A stretch of DNA of 64,000 nt from Pseudomonas sp. SL4(2022) (GCF_026625725.1 NZ_CP113060.1:2238001-2302000), one strand, 5' to 3'; positions 20,244 to 32,587 are shown, counted from the stretch's first letter. Notes: generated by a model from the sequence alone, not told the origin. Numbers and translations: made by a program.

Positions 20244-21842
20244 ATGACAAGTTTGCATGCTGACGAGGCGTTTCTCGATCACTACCAGTTCACTCATGAC
20301 CCCTTCGCATCGCGAGTGCCAGGGTTCAAGTTCTTTCCAGCGCAGCGCAAGCCGGTATTGGGGCAGCTGCATCACCTGGCGCGCTACAGCCAGTTGTTGT
20401 TGGTGGTCAGCGGCCCGGATGGCAGCGGTAAGACGCTGCTGCGTCAGGCGTTGGTAGCGAGTACCAACAAGCAGGCCGTGCAGAGCATTGTGGTTTCTGC
20501 GAAGGGCTCTTCTGATCCTGCAAGCATTCTGCGTCAGGTTGCTCAGGGCTTGCAGGTGCAGCGTCCAGAGTTGCCGGCGATTCTGGCGCAGGTCGGTCAG
20601 TTGGCGCTGACTGGGCAGGAAGTTTATGTGCTGGTCGATGATGCTGAGGACCTCAGTGATGCCGCGCTGACCAGTCTGTTGAGTTTGGCTGTTGGCAATG
20701 CCGAGGGGCGGCCTCACGTCTTTCTGTTCGCCGAGTCGCAGTTGTTGCTGCGTCTTGAGCAGGTTGCTGCGGGCGATGAATGCTTCCACGTCATTGAGCT
20801 GCAACCCTATAGCGAAGACGAGACCCGGGAGTACATGGCGCAGCGCCTTGAGGGAGCTGGGCAGGGAATTGAACTCTTCAGTGATGATCAGGTTGCCGAC
20901 ATTCATGAGCAGTCCGGCGGTTGGCCGGGTGCGATTAACCAGGTCGCCCGCGAAATACTGCTGGATTCGATGCTGGCGCGGCGCGGTGCGGCGAGCCGTG
21001 GTGGGTTTGCCTTTAGTCTGCCGCGCAAGCATTTGCTGGCGCTGTGTGTCGTCGCTATCGGTATTCTCGCCGCCTGGTTTATGCAGGGACGTGTGGTTGA
21101 GGATGTCGAGGCGCCAGTGATTGCGCAGTTGCCCCTGGGCGGCGCTGTGCCACCGGCTGTGGCAGTGGATGCGGCAGCGCCTGCTGCGCCTGCGGTTGCA
21201 CCTGCTATTCAGTTTGAGGGGGCCAACCAGCCGTTGCCGCTGCCTTTGGTGGGTGAGGCGCAACCGGTGATACGTGAGCCTCTGGCTCAGGCGGCTGGAT
21301 TGAGCGGTGCGGAGGAGTCAGATGTGGCGGGTGCGGCCACAGCTCCTGAGCTGGTAGCTGAGGCTGCTCCGGTGCGATCTGCGACGATCCCGGGCGTCCC
21401 GGTTACGCCAGTTGCACCTCCTGTGGCTGAACCTGTGAGAGTTGCACCGCCGGTCGCTCCGGTGGTCAAGCCCGTGGCGCCAGTTGTTGCTGCTGCGCCA
21501 TTAAGTAAGCCGTCGGTCTCAGTTGCTCCGGCCAAGCCCGCGGCCTCGGCGGTGGGGGGCGACTGGTATGCAGCCCAGGCTGGTTCGCGTTTTACCCTGC
21601 AGATCCTCGGTGCGCGACTGGAAAGTGGTGCGCAGGCTTTTGTAAAAGCCCATGGCGCGGATTACCACTATTTCAAGAAGCAGCATCAGGGTAAGCCGCT
21701 GTACGTGGTGACGTATGGCAGCTTTGCAACCCGTGAGGCGGCTCAGGCGGCCTTGCGCACCCTGCCCGCCAAGGTGCAGGCTGGTAAGCCATGGCCGCGC
21801 AACTTTGCTGGGATCCAGCAAGAGATTGCTCAGGCGCGCTAG
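20244..21842 (+). CDS. AAA ATPase with C-terminal SPOR domain (DamX-like)
   Basis: About 532 residues. N-terminal ATPase module with Walker A VSGPDGSGKTLLRQ (about residues 57-70) and Walker B YVLVDDAEDL, as in ExeA/GspA-type ATPases; one transmembrane helix (about 260-280, LLALCVVAIGILAAWFMQG); a long Pro/Ala/Val-rich periplasmic linker; and a C-terminal SPOR domain (FTLQILGARLESGAQAFVKA to the end) that binds denuded septal peptidoglycan. It is in the position of damX after aroB. ATG 20244 lies 10 nt after the aroB stop. A role at the division septum is inferred from the SPOR domain. Confidence 0.9.
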   Translation: MTSLHADEAFLDHYQFTHDPFASRVPGFKFFPAQRKPVLGQLHHLARYSQLLLVVSGPDGSGKTLLRQALVASTNKQAVQSIVVSAKGSSDPASILRQVAQGLQVQRPELPAILAQVGQLALTGQEVYVLVDDAEDLSDAALTSLLSLAVGNAEGRPHVFLFAESQLLLRLEQVAAGDECFHVIELQPYSEDETREYMAQRLEGAGQGIELFSDDQVADIHEQSGGWPGAINQVAREILLDSMLARRGAASRGGFAFSLPRKHLLALCVVAIGILAAWFMQGRVVEDVEAPVIAQLPLGGAVPPAVAVDAAAPAAPAVAPAIQFEGANQPLPLPLVGEAQPVIREPLAQAAGLSGAEESDVAGAATAPELVAEAAPVRSATIPGVPVTPVAPPVAEPVRVAPPVAPVVKPVAPVVAAAPLSKPSVSVAPAKPAASAVGGDWYAAQAGSRFTLQILGARLESGAQAFVKAHGADYHYFKKQHQGKPLYVVTYGSFATREAAQAALRTLPAKVQAGKPWPRNFAGIQQEIAQAR

Positions 21843-21935
21843 CTGATACACTTCAGCGCTTGCGCTGACCGGTTGGTCGCTACCACGACCTTCCGGTCTA
21901 ATCCTTCGTTTTCGCGACATATGTTTTCAAGGCGT

Positions 21936-21976
21936 CGTCACTAAGATTTGTGACGGCCTAGGTGGGTATGTACAAT
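21936..21976 (+). promoter_or_regulatory. Putative gltBD promoter with overlapping inverted repeat
   Basis: TTGTGA (21948-21953) and TACAAT (21971-21976) are 17 nt apart, a good sigma-70 match about 105 nt upstream of gltB. An inverted repeat CGTCAC (21936-21941) / GTGACG (21950-21955), 8-nt spacer, overlaps the -35 and could be an operator. By eye only; the binding protein is unknown. Confidence 0.5.
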
Positions 21977-22082
21977 GACCACCCTTTCGCCTGCGCAAAG
22001 CTGGGGCTTCGTCCTGCGCGTATGGTAAGTGGTTGAATTAGAAAGTAATTGCCTTGTGATAGGCCGTCTGGTGAGAGTCCCT

Positions 22083-25000
22083 ATGAAAGCAGGTTTGTAC
22101 CGTCCTGATGAGTTCAAGGATAACTGCGGCTTCGGCCTGATCGCCCACATGCAGGGTGAGGCTAGCCATCACCTGCTGCAGACCGCGATTGAAGCCCTGA
22201 CATGCATGACCCACCGTGGCGGGATTAACGCCGACGGTAAGACCGGTGACGGTTGTGGTCTGCTGATCCAGAAGCCTGATGCTTTCCTGCGGGCTATGGC
22301 CCAGCAGCACTTTGCCGTCGAATTGCCCAAGCAGTACGCCGTCGGCATGGTCTTCTTCAACCAAGATCCGGTGAAGGCTGAAGCCGCCCGCGCCAACATG
22401 AATCGCGAGATTCTCGCTGCCGGCCTGAGTTTAGTCGGCTGGCGCAAGGTGCCAATCGATACCAGCGTGCTTGGCCGCCTGGCGCTTGAGCGTCTACCGC
22501 AGATTGAGCAGGTGTTTATCGGGGGCGAAGGCCTGTCCGATCAGGAATTCGCGATCAAGCTGTTCAGCGCGCGTCGTCGTTCTTCGGTGGCTAACGCTGC
22601 GGACAGTGATCACTACATTTGCAGCTTTTCGCACAAGACCATCATCTACAAAGGGTTGATGATGCCGGCCGACCTGCAGCAGTTCTACCCAGACTTGGGT
22701 GACGAGCGCCTGCAGACCGCCATTTGCGTATTCCACCAGCGCTTCTCCACCAACACCCTGCCGAAATGGCCGCTGGCGCAGCCGTTCCGCTTCCTGGCGC
22801 ACAACGGTGAAATCAACACCATCACCGGTAACCGCAACTGGGCGCAGGCGCGCCGCATGAAGTTCGCCAACGACCAGATCTTTGATTTGGATGAGCTCGG
22901 CCCGCTGGTCAACCGCGTGGGTTCCGACTCCTCGAGCATGGACAACATGCTCGAGTTGATGGTCACCGGCGGCATCGACCTGTTCCGTGGCGTGCGCATG
23001 ATCATTCCGCCAGCCTGGCAGAACGTCGAAACCATGGACGCCGATCTGCGTGCGTTCTACGAATACAACTCCATGCACATGGAGCCCTGGGATGGCCCGG
23101 CCGGTGTGGTACTCACCGATGGCCGTTACGCCGTGTGCTTGCTTGACCGTAACGGCCTGCGTCCGGCGCGCTGGGTTACGACCAAGAACGGCTACATCAC
23201 CCTGGCGTCGGAAATCGGCGTGTGGAACTACGCGCCCGAAGACGTCTTGGCCAAGGGCCGCGTCGGGCCGGGTCAGATCCTCGCCGTGGACACCGAAACC
23301 GGGCAGATCCTCGGCAGCGACGACATCGACAACCGCCTGAAGTCGCGCCACCCCTACAAGCAGTGGATGCGCAAGAGTGCCCAGCGCATTCAGGCGACTC
23401 TGGAAGACCGTGACCATGGTTCGGCGTTCTACGATGTCGATCAGCTCAAGCAGTACATGAAGATGTACCAGGTCACCTTCGAGGAGCGTGATCAGGTGCT
23501 GCGCCCGCTGGGCGAGCAGGGCCAGGAAGCCGTCGGTTCCATGGGTGACGACACGCCGATGGCCGTGCTCAGCCAGCGCGTACGTTCACCGTATGACTAC
23601 TTCCGCCAGCAGTTCGCGCAGGTCACCAACCCGCCGATCGACCCGCTGCGTGAAGCCATCGTCATGTCGCTGGAGATCTGCCTCGGTGCCGAGCGCAATA
23701 TCTTCGAAGAGTCACCTGAGCACGCTGCGCGGGTGATTCTCAGCAGCCCGGTGATTTCGCCGGCCAAGTGGCGCGCCTTGATGAACCTGGATCGCCCGGG
23801 CTTCGAGCGTCAGCTGATCGACATGAACTACGACGAGTCGCTCGGCCTGGAAGCCGCCGTGCGCAACATGGCCGATCAGGCTGAAGAAGCCGTGCGCGCC
23901 GGTAAGGTGCTGCTGGTGCTGTCGGACCGTCATATCGCCCCAGGCAAGCTGCCGGCCCACGCCTCGCTGGTGACCGGTGCGATTCACCACCGTCTGACCG
24001 AGAAAGGCCTGCGTTGTGACTGCAACATCCTGGTCGAAACTGCGACCGCTCGCGATCCGCATCACTATGCCGTGCTGCTCGGCTTCGGCGCGTCGGCGGT
24101 TTATCCGTTCCTGGCTTACGAAGTGCTGGGCGACCTGATCCGCACTGGCGAAGTGCTCGGCGATCTGTATGAAGTGTTCAAGCACTACCGCAAAGGCATC
24201 TCCAAAGGCCTGCTGAAGATCCTGTCGAAGATGGGTATCTCCACTGTTGCTTCTTATCGTGGTGCGCAGCTGTTCGAAGCGGTCGGCCTGGCCGATGACG
24301 TCACCGAACTGTGCTTCCGCGGTGTGGCCAGCCGCATCAAGGGCGCGCGCTTCGTCGATATCGAAAACGAGCAGAAGCTGCTCGCGGCCGAAGCCTGGAA
24401 CGCGCGCAAGTCGATCCAGCAAGGCGGCTTGCTCAAGTTCGTTTACGGCGGCGAGTACCACGCCTACAACCCGGATGTGGTCAACACCCTGCAGGCGGCG
24501 GTGCAGCAAGGTAGCTACGAAAAATTCAAGGAATACACCACGCTGGTCGACACCCGTCCGGTGTCGATGCTGCGCGACCTGCTTAAACTGAAGCTGGCCG
24601 ACCAGCCAATCGCGCTGGATCAGGTTGAGCCACTGGGCGATATCCTTAAGCGCTTTGACTCTGCTGGGATTTCCCTCGGCGCGTTGTCGCCGGAAGCGCA
24701 CGAAGCCATTGCTGAGGCGATGAACCGTCTGGGCGCACGCTCCAACTCCGGTGAGGGCGGTGAAGACCCGGCCCGTTACGGCACCGTGCGCAGCTCGAAG
24801 ATCAAGCAGGTGGCCACCGGCCGTTTTGGCGTGACCCCGGAATACCTGGTCAACGCCGAAGTGCTGCAGATCAAGGTGGCTCAGGGCGCCAAGCCCGGCG
24901 AGGGTGGCCAGCTGCCGGGCGGCAAGGTCAACGGTCTGATCGCCAAACTGCGTTATGCCGTGCCGGGCGTGACCCTGATTTCGCCACCGCCGCACCACGA

Positions 25001-26531
25001 CATCTATTCCATCGAAGACCTGGCGCAGCTGATCTATGACCTCAAGCAGGTCAACCCGGCCGCGCTGGTTTCGGTCAAGCTGGTGGCGGAAGCCGGTGTC
25101 GGCACCATCGCCGCCGGTGTTGCCAAGGCCTATGCCGACCTGATCACCATCTCCGGTTACGACGGTGGCACCGGTGCATCGCCGCTGACCTCGATCAAGT
25201 ACGCCGGTGCGCCGTGGGAACTCGGCCTGGCCGAAACCCACCAAACCCTGCGCGGCAACGACCTGCGCGGCAAGGTGCGGGTACAGACTGACGGTGGCTT
25301 GAAGACCGGCCTCGACGTGATCAAGGCCGCCATCCTTGGCGCCGAAAGCTTCGGCTTCGGTACTGCGCCGATGATCGCTCTGGGCTGTAAATACCTGCGC
25401 ATCTGTCACCTGAACAACTGCGCCACCGGCGTGGCGACGCAGAACGACAAGCTGCGCAAGGATCACTTCATCGGCACCGTCGAAATGGTGATGAACTTCT
25501 TCACCTATGTGGCCGAAGAAACCCGTGAGTGGCTGGCCAAGCTGGGTGTTCGCAGCCTGGAAGAGCTGATCGGGCGTACCGATCTTCTGGAAATGCTGCC
25601 GGGCGAAACTGCCAAGCAGGGTCATCTTGACCTGACGCCGCTGCTCGGCAGCGACCACATTCCTGCCGACAAGCCGCAGTTCTGCCTGGTTGATCGCAAC
25701 CCGCCGTTCGACGAAGGCCTGCTGGCTGAGAAAATGGTTGAGTTGGCCAAGCCGGCAATCGAGGCTGCCAGTGGCGCTGAGATTGATCTGGACATCTGCA
25801 ACTGCGACCGTTCCATCGGTGCCCGTGTCTCCGGCGAAATTGCCCGCAAACACGGTAACCAGGGTATGACCCATGCACCGATTACCTTCCGCTTCAAAGG
25901 CACTGCGGGCCAGAGCTTCGGCGTGTGGAACGCCGGTGGCCTGAACCTGTACCTGGAAGGCGATGCCAACGACTACGTCGGCAAGGGCATGACCGGTGGC
26001 AAACTGGTGATCACCCCGCCGAAAGGCAGCCCGTTCAAGACCCAGGACAGTGCCATCATCGGTAACACCTGCCTGTACGGCGCCACTGGCGGCAAGCTGT
26101 TCGCAGCCGGTACTGCGGGCGAACGTTTCGCCGTGCGTAACTCCGGTGCGCACACGGTGGTGGAAGGCACGGGCGACCATTGCTGCGAATACATGACCGG
26201 CGGCTTTGTCTGCGTACTGGGCAAAACCGGCTACAACTTCGGTTCTGGCATGACCGGCGGTTTCGCCTATGTGCTCGATCTGGATAACAGCTTCTATGAC
26301 CGCGTTAACCACGAGCTGGTGGAAATTCAGCGGATCAACAATGAGTCGATGGAGGCTTACCGTAGCCACCTGGAGCGTGTACTCGTCGAGTACGTCCAGG
26401 AAACATCGAGTGAGTGGGGCGCGACCCTGCTGGAAAACCTGGACGACTACCTGCGCAAGTTCTGGCTGGTCAAACCGAAGGCGGCAAGCCTGAAGTCGTT
26501 GCTCTCCAGCACCCGTGCCAACCCGCAATAA
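22083..26531 (+). CDS. gltB: Glutamate synthase (NADPH), large subunit
   Basis: Converts glutamine plus 2-oxoglutarate to two glutamates with GltD; 1482 residues. [14 protein letters not shown] is the propeptide, and [10 protein letters not shown] supplies the N-terminal nucleophile Cys of the class II glutaminase domain ([18 protein letters not shown]). The central domain is followed by the FMN-binding synthase domain ([29 protein letters not shown]) and the 3Fe-4S cysteines in [19 protein letters not shown]; the C-terminal GXGXG beta-helix follows ([20 protein letters not shown]). ATG 22083 is chosen because it places the nucleophile after a propeptide of normal length; the frame is open upstream to 22029. 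Confidence 0.97.
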   Translation: MKAGLYRPDEFKDNCGFGLIAHMQGEASHHLLQTAIEALTCMTHRGGINADGKTGDGCGLLIQKPDAFLRAMAQQHFAVELPKQYAVGMVFFNQDPVKAEAARANMNREILAAGLSLVGWRKVPIDTSVLGRLALERLPQIEQVFIGGEGLSDQEFAIKLFSARRRSSVANAADSDHYICSFSHKTIIYKGLMMPADLQQFYPDLGDERLQTAICVFHQRFSTNTLPKWPLAQPFRFLAHNGEINTITGNRNWAQARRMKFANDQIFDLDELGPLVNRVGSDSSSMDNMLELMVTGGIDLFRGVRMIIPPAWQNVETMDADLRAFYEYNSMHMEPWDGPAGVVLTDGRYAVCLLDRNGLRPARWVTTKNGYITLASEIGVWNYAPEDVLAKGRVGPGQILAVDTETGQILGSDDIDNRLKSRHPYKQWMRKSAQRIQATLEDRDHGSAFYDVDQLKQYMKMYQVTFEERDQVLRPLGEQGQEAVGSMGDDTPMAVLSQRVRSPYDYFRQQFAQVTNPPIDPLREAIVMSLEICLGAERNIFEESPEHAARVILSSPVISPAKWRALMNLDRPGFERQLIDMNYDESLGLEAAVRNMADQAEEAVRAGKVLLVLSDRHIAPGKLPAHASLVTGAIHHRLTEKGLRCDCNILVETATARDPHHYAVLLGFGASAVYPFLAYEVLGDLIRTGEVLGDLYEVFKHYRKGISKGLLKILSKMGISTVASYRGAQLFEAVGLADDVTELCFRGVASRIKGARFVDIENEQKLLAAEAWNARKSIQQGGLLKFVYGGEYHAYNPDVVNTLQAAVQQGSYEKFKEYTTLVDTRPVSMLRDLLKLKLADQPIALDQVEPLGDILKRFDSAGISLGALSPEAHEAIAEAMNRLGARSNSGEGGEDPARYGTVRSSKIKQVATGRFGVTPEYLVNAEVLQIKVAQGAKPGEGGQLPGGKVNGLIAKLRYAVPGVTLISPPPHHDIYSIEDLAQLIYDLKQVNPAALVSVKLVAEAGVGTIAAGVAKAYADLITISGYDGGTGASPLTSIKYAGAPWELGLAETHQTLRGNDLRGKVRVQTDGGLKTGLDVIKAAILGAESFGFGTAPMIALGCKYLRICHLNNCATGVATQNDKLRKDHFIGTVEMVMNFFTYVAEETREWLAKLGVRSLEELIGRTDLLEMLPGETAKQGHLDLTPLLGSDHIPADKPQFCLVDRNPPFDEGLLAEKMVELAKPAIEAASGAEIDLDICNCDRSIGARVSGEIARKHGNQGMTHAPITFRFKGTAGQSFGVWNAGGLNLYLEGDANDYVGKGMTGGKLVITPPKGSPFKTQDSAIIGNTCLYGATGGKLFAAGTAGERFAVRNSGAHTVVEGTGDHCCEYMTGGFVCVLGKTGYNFGSGMTGGFAYVLDLDNSFYDRVNHELVEIQRINNESMEAYRSHLERVLVEYVQETSSEWGATLLENLDDYLRKFWLVKPKAASLKSLLSSTRANPQ

Positions 26532-26556
26532 GAATGCGCCTGAAGTGGTTTGATGA

Positions 26557-28012
<1,456 letters not shown>

Positions 28013-28039
28013 GCGGCCGTGACAAATTGACCCTATAGA

Positions 28040-28069
28040 CAAAAGGCACGGCACCCGCCGTGCCTTTTG
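28040..28069. terminator. Terminator after gltBD
   Basis: CAAAAGGCACGGC (28040-28052) and GCCGTGCCTTTTG (28057-28069) are perfectly complementary with a 4-nt loop, followed by TTTTG. It ends gltBD before hemE. Confidence 0.88.
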
Positions 28070-28128
28070 TTTTGTGCTCTGCGAAAATGCCCGCACTTTT
28101 TTACCGATTACTTCGACCGGGAACTGCC

Positions 28129-29196
28129 ATGACCGCCCTGAAAAACGACCGTTTTCTTCGTGCCCTGCTCAAGCAGCCGGTGGACGTTACGCCTGTATGG
28201 ATGATGCGTCAGGCAGGTCGTTATCTGCCCGAATACCGCGCCACTCGCGCCAAGGCCGGTAACTTCGTCAACTTGATGAAGAATCCGGAGCTGGCGTGCG
28301 AGGTCACCATTCAACCGCTGGACCGTTACCCGCAGTTGGATGCCGCGATTCTGTTCTCCGACATCCTGACCATCCCCGATGCCATGGGCCAGGGCCTGTA
28401 TTTCGAGACCGGTGAAGGCCCGCGCTTTCAAAAAGTCATCAGCTCAATGGCTGATATCGAGGCGCTGCCGATCCCCGACCCTGAGCAGGACTTGGGGTAT
28501 GTAATGGACGCCGTGCGCAATATCCGTCGTGAACTCAGTGGCCGTGTGCCGTTGATCGGCTTTACCGGCAGCCCCTGGACCCTGGCCACCTATATGGTCG
28601 AAGGCGGCTCGTCGAAGGACTTCCGCAAGTCCAAGGCCATGCTCTACGACAACCCGCAGGCCATGCATGCGCTGCTCGACAAGCTCGCGCAGTCGGTCAC
28701 GGCCTACCTCAATGGGCAGATCAAGGCCGGCGCTCAGGCCGTGCAGATATTCGACTCCTGGGGCGGCAGCCTGTCAGCGGCGGCCTATCAGGAATTCTCC
28801 CTGGCCTACATGAAGAAGATTGTGGATGGCTTGATTCGCGAGCACGACGGTCGCCGTGTGCCGGTCATTCTGTTCACCAAGGGTGGCGGTCTGTGGTTAG
28901 AGTCGATGGCTGAAACCGGCGCTGAGGCACTGGGTTTGGACTGGACCTGCGACATCGGCAGCGCCCGCGCCCGCGTTGGCAACAAGGTGGCGCTGCAGGG
29001 CAACATGGACCCGAGCGTGCTGTACGCCAACCCGGCGGCGATTCGTGCTGAAGTCGGGCGTATTCTTGCCGCTTATGGTCATGGCAGTGGTCAGGTGTTC
29101 AACCTGGGGCACGGCATCACCCCGGAAGTTAACCCCGCCAATGCTGGCGCGTTCTTCGAAGCGGTGCATGAGCTGTCGGCGCAGTACCATCAGTAA
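28129..29196 (+). CDS. hemE: Uroporphyrinogen decarboxylase
   Basis: Decarboxylates uroporphyrinogen III to coproporphyrinogen III in haem synthesis; 355 residues, the normal length. The N-terminal signature is [16 protein letters not shown] (about residues 23-38), followed by the catalytic-Asp segment [14 protein letters not shown] and the second signature [20 protein letters not shown] 28129 ([20 protein letters not shown]) matches the family start. It has its own terminators on both sides. Confidence 0.97.
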   Translation: MTALKNDRFLRALLKQPVDVTPVWMMRQAGRYLPEYRATRAKAGNFVNLMKNPELACEVTIQPLDRYPQLDAAILFSDILTIPDAMGQGLYFETGEGPRFQKVISSMADIEALPIPDPEQDLGYVMDAVRNIRRELSGRVPLIGFTGSPWTLATYMVEGGSSKDFRKSKAMLYDNPQAMHALLDKLAQSVTAYLNGQIKAGAQAVQIFDSWGGSLSAAAYQEFSLAYMKKIVDGLIREHDGRRVPVILFTKGGGLWLESMAETGAEALGLDWTCDIGSARARVGNKVALQGNMDPSVLYANPAAIRAEVGRILAAYGHGSGQVFNLGHGITPEVNPANAGAFFEAVHELSAQYHQ

Positions 29197-29205
29197 ACCT
29201 TGCAC

Positions 29206-29237
29206 AAAACAAAGGCCGCTCATGCGGCCTTTGTTTT
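29206..29237. terminator. Bidirectional terminator, hemE / cytochrome c
   Basis: AAAACAAAGGCCGC (29206-29219), TCAT loop, GCGGCCTTTGTTTT (29224-29237): a perfect 14-bp stem with A and T tracts, between convergent genes. Confidence 0.88.
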
Positions 29238-29250
29238 ATCTGCGTGTTGC

Positions 29251-29580
29251 TCAGGGCTTACGCAACTCCCGCACAGCTTTTACCAGCGCCAGCTGTTCGG
29301 CTTCGCTGAGTGTGTCGGCGTAACCGGGCATGGCACCTGGACCTTCCTGAATGGCGTCGAGGATGTCACGGTCACTGTTGTTGTCCTGCCATTTGGCCTT
29401 GCTCAGGTTCTGCGCAAAGTACAACCAGCCGCGCATGGTGTTGGCGCGGCCGTCTTCGGCGTGGCATTTGGCGCAATGTTGTCGATACAACGCTTGGCCG
29501 TCTACGTCAGCCAGTGCGGGTACGCTACCGATCAGGGTCAATGCCATAAACAGGCCGATCAGGGAGCGCTTATTTGACAT
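29251..29580 (-). CDS. Small exported c-type cytochrome
   Basis: A 109-residue monohaem cytochrome c. The signal peptide ends near ALA (about residue 24); the haem site is CAKCH at about residues 36-40, with a likely axial Met in GAMPGYADTL. This fits class I small cytochromes of the c5/c551 kind. Redox partners are not evident. Its start overlaps the 3' end of the upstream gene by 11 nt, so the two are probably translated together. Confidence 0.88.
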   Translation of the reverse strand: MSNKRSLIGLFMALTLIGSVPALADVDGQALYRQHCAKCHAEDGRANTMRGWLYFAQNLSKAKWQDNNSDRDILDAIQEGPGAMPGYADTLSEAEQLALVKAVRELRKP

Positions 29581-30013
29581 TGGCGAGGTTCCCTTTAAGT
29601 GCTACGCCTGCCATCAATGCACCGGCGTGGCATTCATACTTTTGGCTGTCTTTGTACTCAACGTGTTTGTAGTTGCTGGCGATATCCACGACCGCATTGG
29701 CCCCAGCAGCCTTGGCTGCTTTTTGCAGATGAACTAAGGCGGATTGCAAAGCCCAGTTGCAGGCGGCTTGATCGCTTTTGTTAAAAGCGTTGGTCTTTTT
29801 GCTGGTGGTTACACCGGCCTTAAGCACACTGCTCGACCCTGCCGGTTGGTTTCCTGCCAGGTAGAACTTAACACTGCCGTCGAGTCTGCCCGCACTCAGT
29901 GCTTCCTGAACGACTGCGTCAAACGGCAGAAAGTGGGTGGTGTCACGGGCCTGGCTGATGGCGGGGAACAAGCTGGTGCAGGCTGCTACGAGAATCCAGG
30001 ATTTGGCGTTCAT
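29570..30013 (-). CDS. Small exported protein of unknown function
   Basis: A 147-residue protein with a signal peptide (MNAKSWILVAACTSLFPAIS, cut near SQA). The mature part has FLPFDAVVQEALSAGRLDGS, a NAFNKSDQAACNWALQSAL segment and a C-terminal ECHAGALMAGVALKG. Two cysteines (AACNW and YECHA) could form a disulfide. From memory, relatives in Pseudomonas are often mislabelled as an excinuclease subunit, but nothing here resembles UvrA: no P-loop and no zinc finger. ATG 30013 has AGGAG 6-7 nt upstream. Function unknown; coupled to the cytochrome gene downstream. Confidence 0.8.
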   Translation of the reverse strand: MNAKSWILVAACTSLFPAISQARDTTHFLPFDAVVQEALSAGRLDGSVKFYLAGNQPAGSSSVLKAGVTTSKKTNAFNKSDQAACNWALQSALVHLQKAAKAAGANAVVDIASNYKHVEYKDSQKYECHAGALMAGVALKGNLANVK

Positions 30014-30144
30014 GGGGCGCTCCTTGTTATGAGGCTTTCTGGGGACTGCTTGTGAGTTGCGCAAAAGGGGATATCACCACAACCGGTGTAATCCAGCTGT
30101 TTTAAACCTAGCAGGGGCGACGTGCAGCAGACATTGCACAGTCC

Positions 30145-31380
30145 TCAGCTCCAGCGTTTAAAGATCAGCGAGGTATTCACCCCGCCAAAGGCGAAGTTGT
30201 TGTTCATCACGTACTGGTGGTTCATCTGGCGGAATTCACCGCGCAGGTAGTCGAGTTCGCCACAGGCCGGATCGACCGTGTCCAGGTTCAGGGTCGGCAC
30301 ATAGCTGTCGGCGTTCATCATTTCGATACTGAACCAGGACTCCAGCGCGCCGCAGGCACCCAGGGTGTGGCCGAAGTAGCTCTTCTGCGAGCTGATCGGC
30401 ATCTGGCTGCCGAACAGTTCCTGGGTCGCCAGGGTTTCCGCGACGTCGCCCTGGTCGGTGGCGGTGCCGTGGCCGTTGACGTAACCGATGGCGGAAGGCG
30501 CTAAACCGGCATCCTGCAGCGCCAGCTCCATCGCCCCGCGCATGGTCGCCTGCACGGGTTTGGTGGCGTGTTGGCCGTCGGCGTTGCAGCCAAAGCCGAC
30601 GATTTCGGCGTGGATGGTCGCGCCCCGCGCCAGTGCATGTTCCAGCTCTTCCAGCACCAGGATGCCGGCGCCTTCACCGATCACCAAACCATCGCGGCCG
30701 CTGTCATAAGGGCGCGGTGAGGTGTGCGGCGCGTCGTTTTTCAGGCTGGTGGCATAGAGCGCATCGAAGACCATGGCTTCGGTGGGGCACAGTTCCTCGG
30801 CACCGCCGGCGAGCATCATCGGCAGGCGGCCGAACTTGATCGCTTCATAGGCGTAGCCGATACCCTGGCTGCCACTGGTGCAGGCGCTGGAGGTGGGGAT
30901 CAGGCGACCCTTGAGGCCGAAAAAGATGCTGATATTGGCGGCCGTGGTGTGCGGCATCATGCGGATATAGGAGTTGGCATTGAGGCCGTCGGCCACTGAG
31001 TTGAGCAGCATATTGCCGAATGCCTTGATCTCGTCGGTGCTGCCGGTGGAAGAGCCGCAGGCCACGCCCATACGACCGTCCTTGATCGACTCGTCACCGA
31101 GCAGGCCGGCATGTTCCAGCGCGCGCTCGGCGGCGTACACCACCAGCTTGGAGACGCGGCCCATGCTGCGGGTCTGTTTGCGGTTCCAATGCTTGGGGGT
31201 GACGAAATCGTCCACCGGGCCGCCGAGGCGGGTGTTCAGTTCGCTGAACCTGTCCCATTCGTGCATGTAGCGGATGCCACTTTTGCCGGCTCTAAAGTTG
31301 GCTTGAATCGTCGACCAGTCGCTGCCCAGCGAGGTCACCCCGGCCATGCCGGTGACTACCACCCGTTTGCATCCGTTCAT
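30145..31380 (-). CDS. apeR: Beta-ketoacyl-ACP synthase, ApeR-type
   Basis: FabF-like ketosynthase of about 411 residues and last gene of the aryl polyene operon. Catalytic Cys in TSSACTSGSQGIGYAYE; the two catalytic histidines in NGHGTATDQGD and KSYFGHTLGACGALE; a FGG loop near the C-terminus (NNFAFGGVNTSL). In characterised APE systems ApeR is a homodimeric ketosynthase thought to start or support chain elongation. ATG 31380 overlaps the apeQ stop (TGATG); a GTG at 31386 is also in frame. Confidence 0.88.
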   Translation of the reverse strand: MNGCKRVVVTGMAGVTSLGSDWSTIQANFRAGKSGIRYMHEWDRFSELNTRLGGPVDDFVTPKHWNRKQTRSMGRVSKLVVYAAERALEHAGLLGDESIKDGRMGVACGSSTGSTDEIKAFGNMLLNSVADGLNANSYIRMMPHTTAANISIFFGLKGRLIPTSSACTSGSQGIGYAYEAIKFGRLPMMLAGGAEELCPTEAMVFDALYATSLKNDAPHTSPRPYDSGRDGLVIGEGAGILVLEELEHALARGATIHAEIVGFGCNADGQHATKPVQATMRGAMELALQDAGLAPSAIGYVNGHGTATDQGDVAETLATQELFGSQMPISSQKSYFGHTLGACGALESWFSIEMMNADSYVPTLNLDTVDPACGELDYLRGEFRQMNHQYVMNNNFAFGGVNTSLIFKRWS

Positions 31381-32126
31381 CAGCACAACCCACCGTTCAC
31401 CGCGAGGACCTGACGGGTAATGTAGGCCGCCTCCTCGGACATCAGAAAATTCACCGCGCCGGCCACTTCTTCCGGGGTGCCCATACGTTGCGCCGGCACC
31501 ATCTTGAGGATTTCCTCGATGGGTACATCGGCATCGAGAATTTCGGTATCGATCAGTCCGGGTGCGACGCAGTTGACCGTGATCTTGCGCTTGCCCAGCT
31601 CGATCGCCAAGGCCTTGGCGGCACCGATGATGCCGGCCTTGGAGGCGCTGTAGTTGACCTGGCCGCGGTTGCCAATCAGCCCGGATACCGAAGTGATGCA
31701 GACGATGCGTCCGGCCTTGCGCCGTCGCACCATAGGCATGGTCAACGGATGCAGCACGTTATAGAAACCGTCCAGATTGGTGCGCATGACGATGTCCCAG
31801 TCGTCCTCGCTCAGCGCCGGGAAAGCACCGTCGCGGGTCAGGCCGGCATTACACACGACCCCATAATAGGCGCCGTGCCGCTCGACATCGGCCTCCAGCG
31901 CCGCGCGGCAGGCGGCGCGGTCGGACACGTCGAACTGCAGAATGCGCGCCTGCTGGCCTAGCTCAAGGATCTGCGCCTGCACCGCTTCGGCTTCCTCGCG
32001 GCGGGCGCGGCAATGCAGCACGATGTCATAGCCGCTTTTGGCCAGGCGCAGGGCAATCGCCCGGCCGATGCCACGGCTGGAGCCGGTGACCAGTATGGTT
32101 TCGCGCAGGGCTGCTGTTTCGCTCAT
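31380..32126 (-). CDS. apeQ: 3-ketoacyl-ACP reductase, ApeQ-type (SDR)
   Basis: FabG-like short-chain reductase of 248 residues. Cofactor motif TGSSRGIGRAIAL, CNAG in VVCNAGLTRDG, catalytic Ser/Tyr/Lys in TSVSGLIGNRGQVNYSASKA. It would reduce the beta-keto group after each condensation. The start overlaps the apeP stop (ATGA) and the stop overlaps apeR. Confidence 0.9.
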   Translation of the reverse strand: MSETAALRETILVTGSSRGIGRAIALRLAKSGYDIVLHCRARREEAEAVQAQILELGQQARILQFDVSDRAACRAALEADVERHGAYYGVVCNAGLTRDGAFPALSEDDWDIVMRTNLDGFYNVLHPLTMPMVRRRKAGRIVCITSVSGLIGNRGQVNYSASKAGIIGAAKALAIELGKRKITVNCVAPGLIDTEILDADVPIEEILKMVPAQRMGTPEEVAGAVNFLMSEEAAYITRQVLAVNGGLC

Positions 32127-32587
32127 GGCTGAGTTTCCTGAAATTCTTCCTGAAGGTAGCTGTCCACCTGGGGGGGGCGGAATACGTTAAGCCGGGCCAG
32201 GGCCTCGATGCCGGGACCGCGCAGCTGGCATTCGAACACGCCCATGCCGTTATCATCCTGCAGCGAGCGGCTCGCATGGATATGCAGCTCGGCTCCGGCC
32301 GGGAAACGTTCGACATTGCACTCGTACTTGCGTGTACCGAGCAGAAAGCCCAACTCCACCGGCTCGCCGCGCAGGCGCGCCTGGCAGCCGGCGTAGGCCG
32401 CCACGCTCTGCGCCATCAGCTCGATGCCGACCCAGGCCGGCAGGCTGCCGTCCTCCAGGTTGAACAGGCCGCCGTTGCGGATGGTCAGCTGGGTTTCGAT
32501 GTCCTCGTCGCCAAAGCGCAGCACCTGATCGATCAGGATCATGTCACCGGCGTGGGGGATCAGTTCGGCGATTGGCCATTGGTTCAT
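32123..32587 (-). CDS. apeP: Hotdog dehydratase, ApeP-type
   Basis: A 154-residue FabA/FabZ-like hotdog protein with IPHAGDMILIDQVL (the His-containing catalytic loop) and AWVGIELMAQSVAAYAG (helix with the acidic residue). In studied APE systems ApeP pairs with ApeI; here the ApeI-like domain is fused to the ligase at 44441-46108. Overlaps both neighbours by the ATGA pattern. Confidence 0.87.
   Translation of the reverse strand: MNQWPIAELIPHAGDMILIDQVLRFGDEDIETQLTIRNGGLFNLEDGSLPAWVGIELMAQSVAAYAGCQARLRGEPVELGFLLGTRKYECNVERFPAGAELHIHASRSLQDDNGMGVFECQLRGPGIEALARLNVFRPPQVDSYLQEEFQETQP

Noticed and set aside
29570..30013. Excinuclease ABC subunit A
   Set aside because: Only 147 residues with a signal peptide; no ATP-binding or zinc motifs of UvrA.
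30014..30064. Longer start for the small exported protein
   Set aside because: ATG 30013 has a good AGGAG site and starts a proper signal peptide; the extra 17 residues would spoil it.
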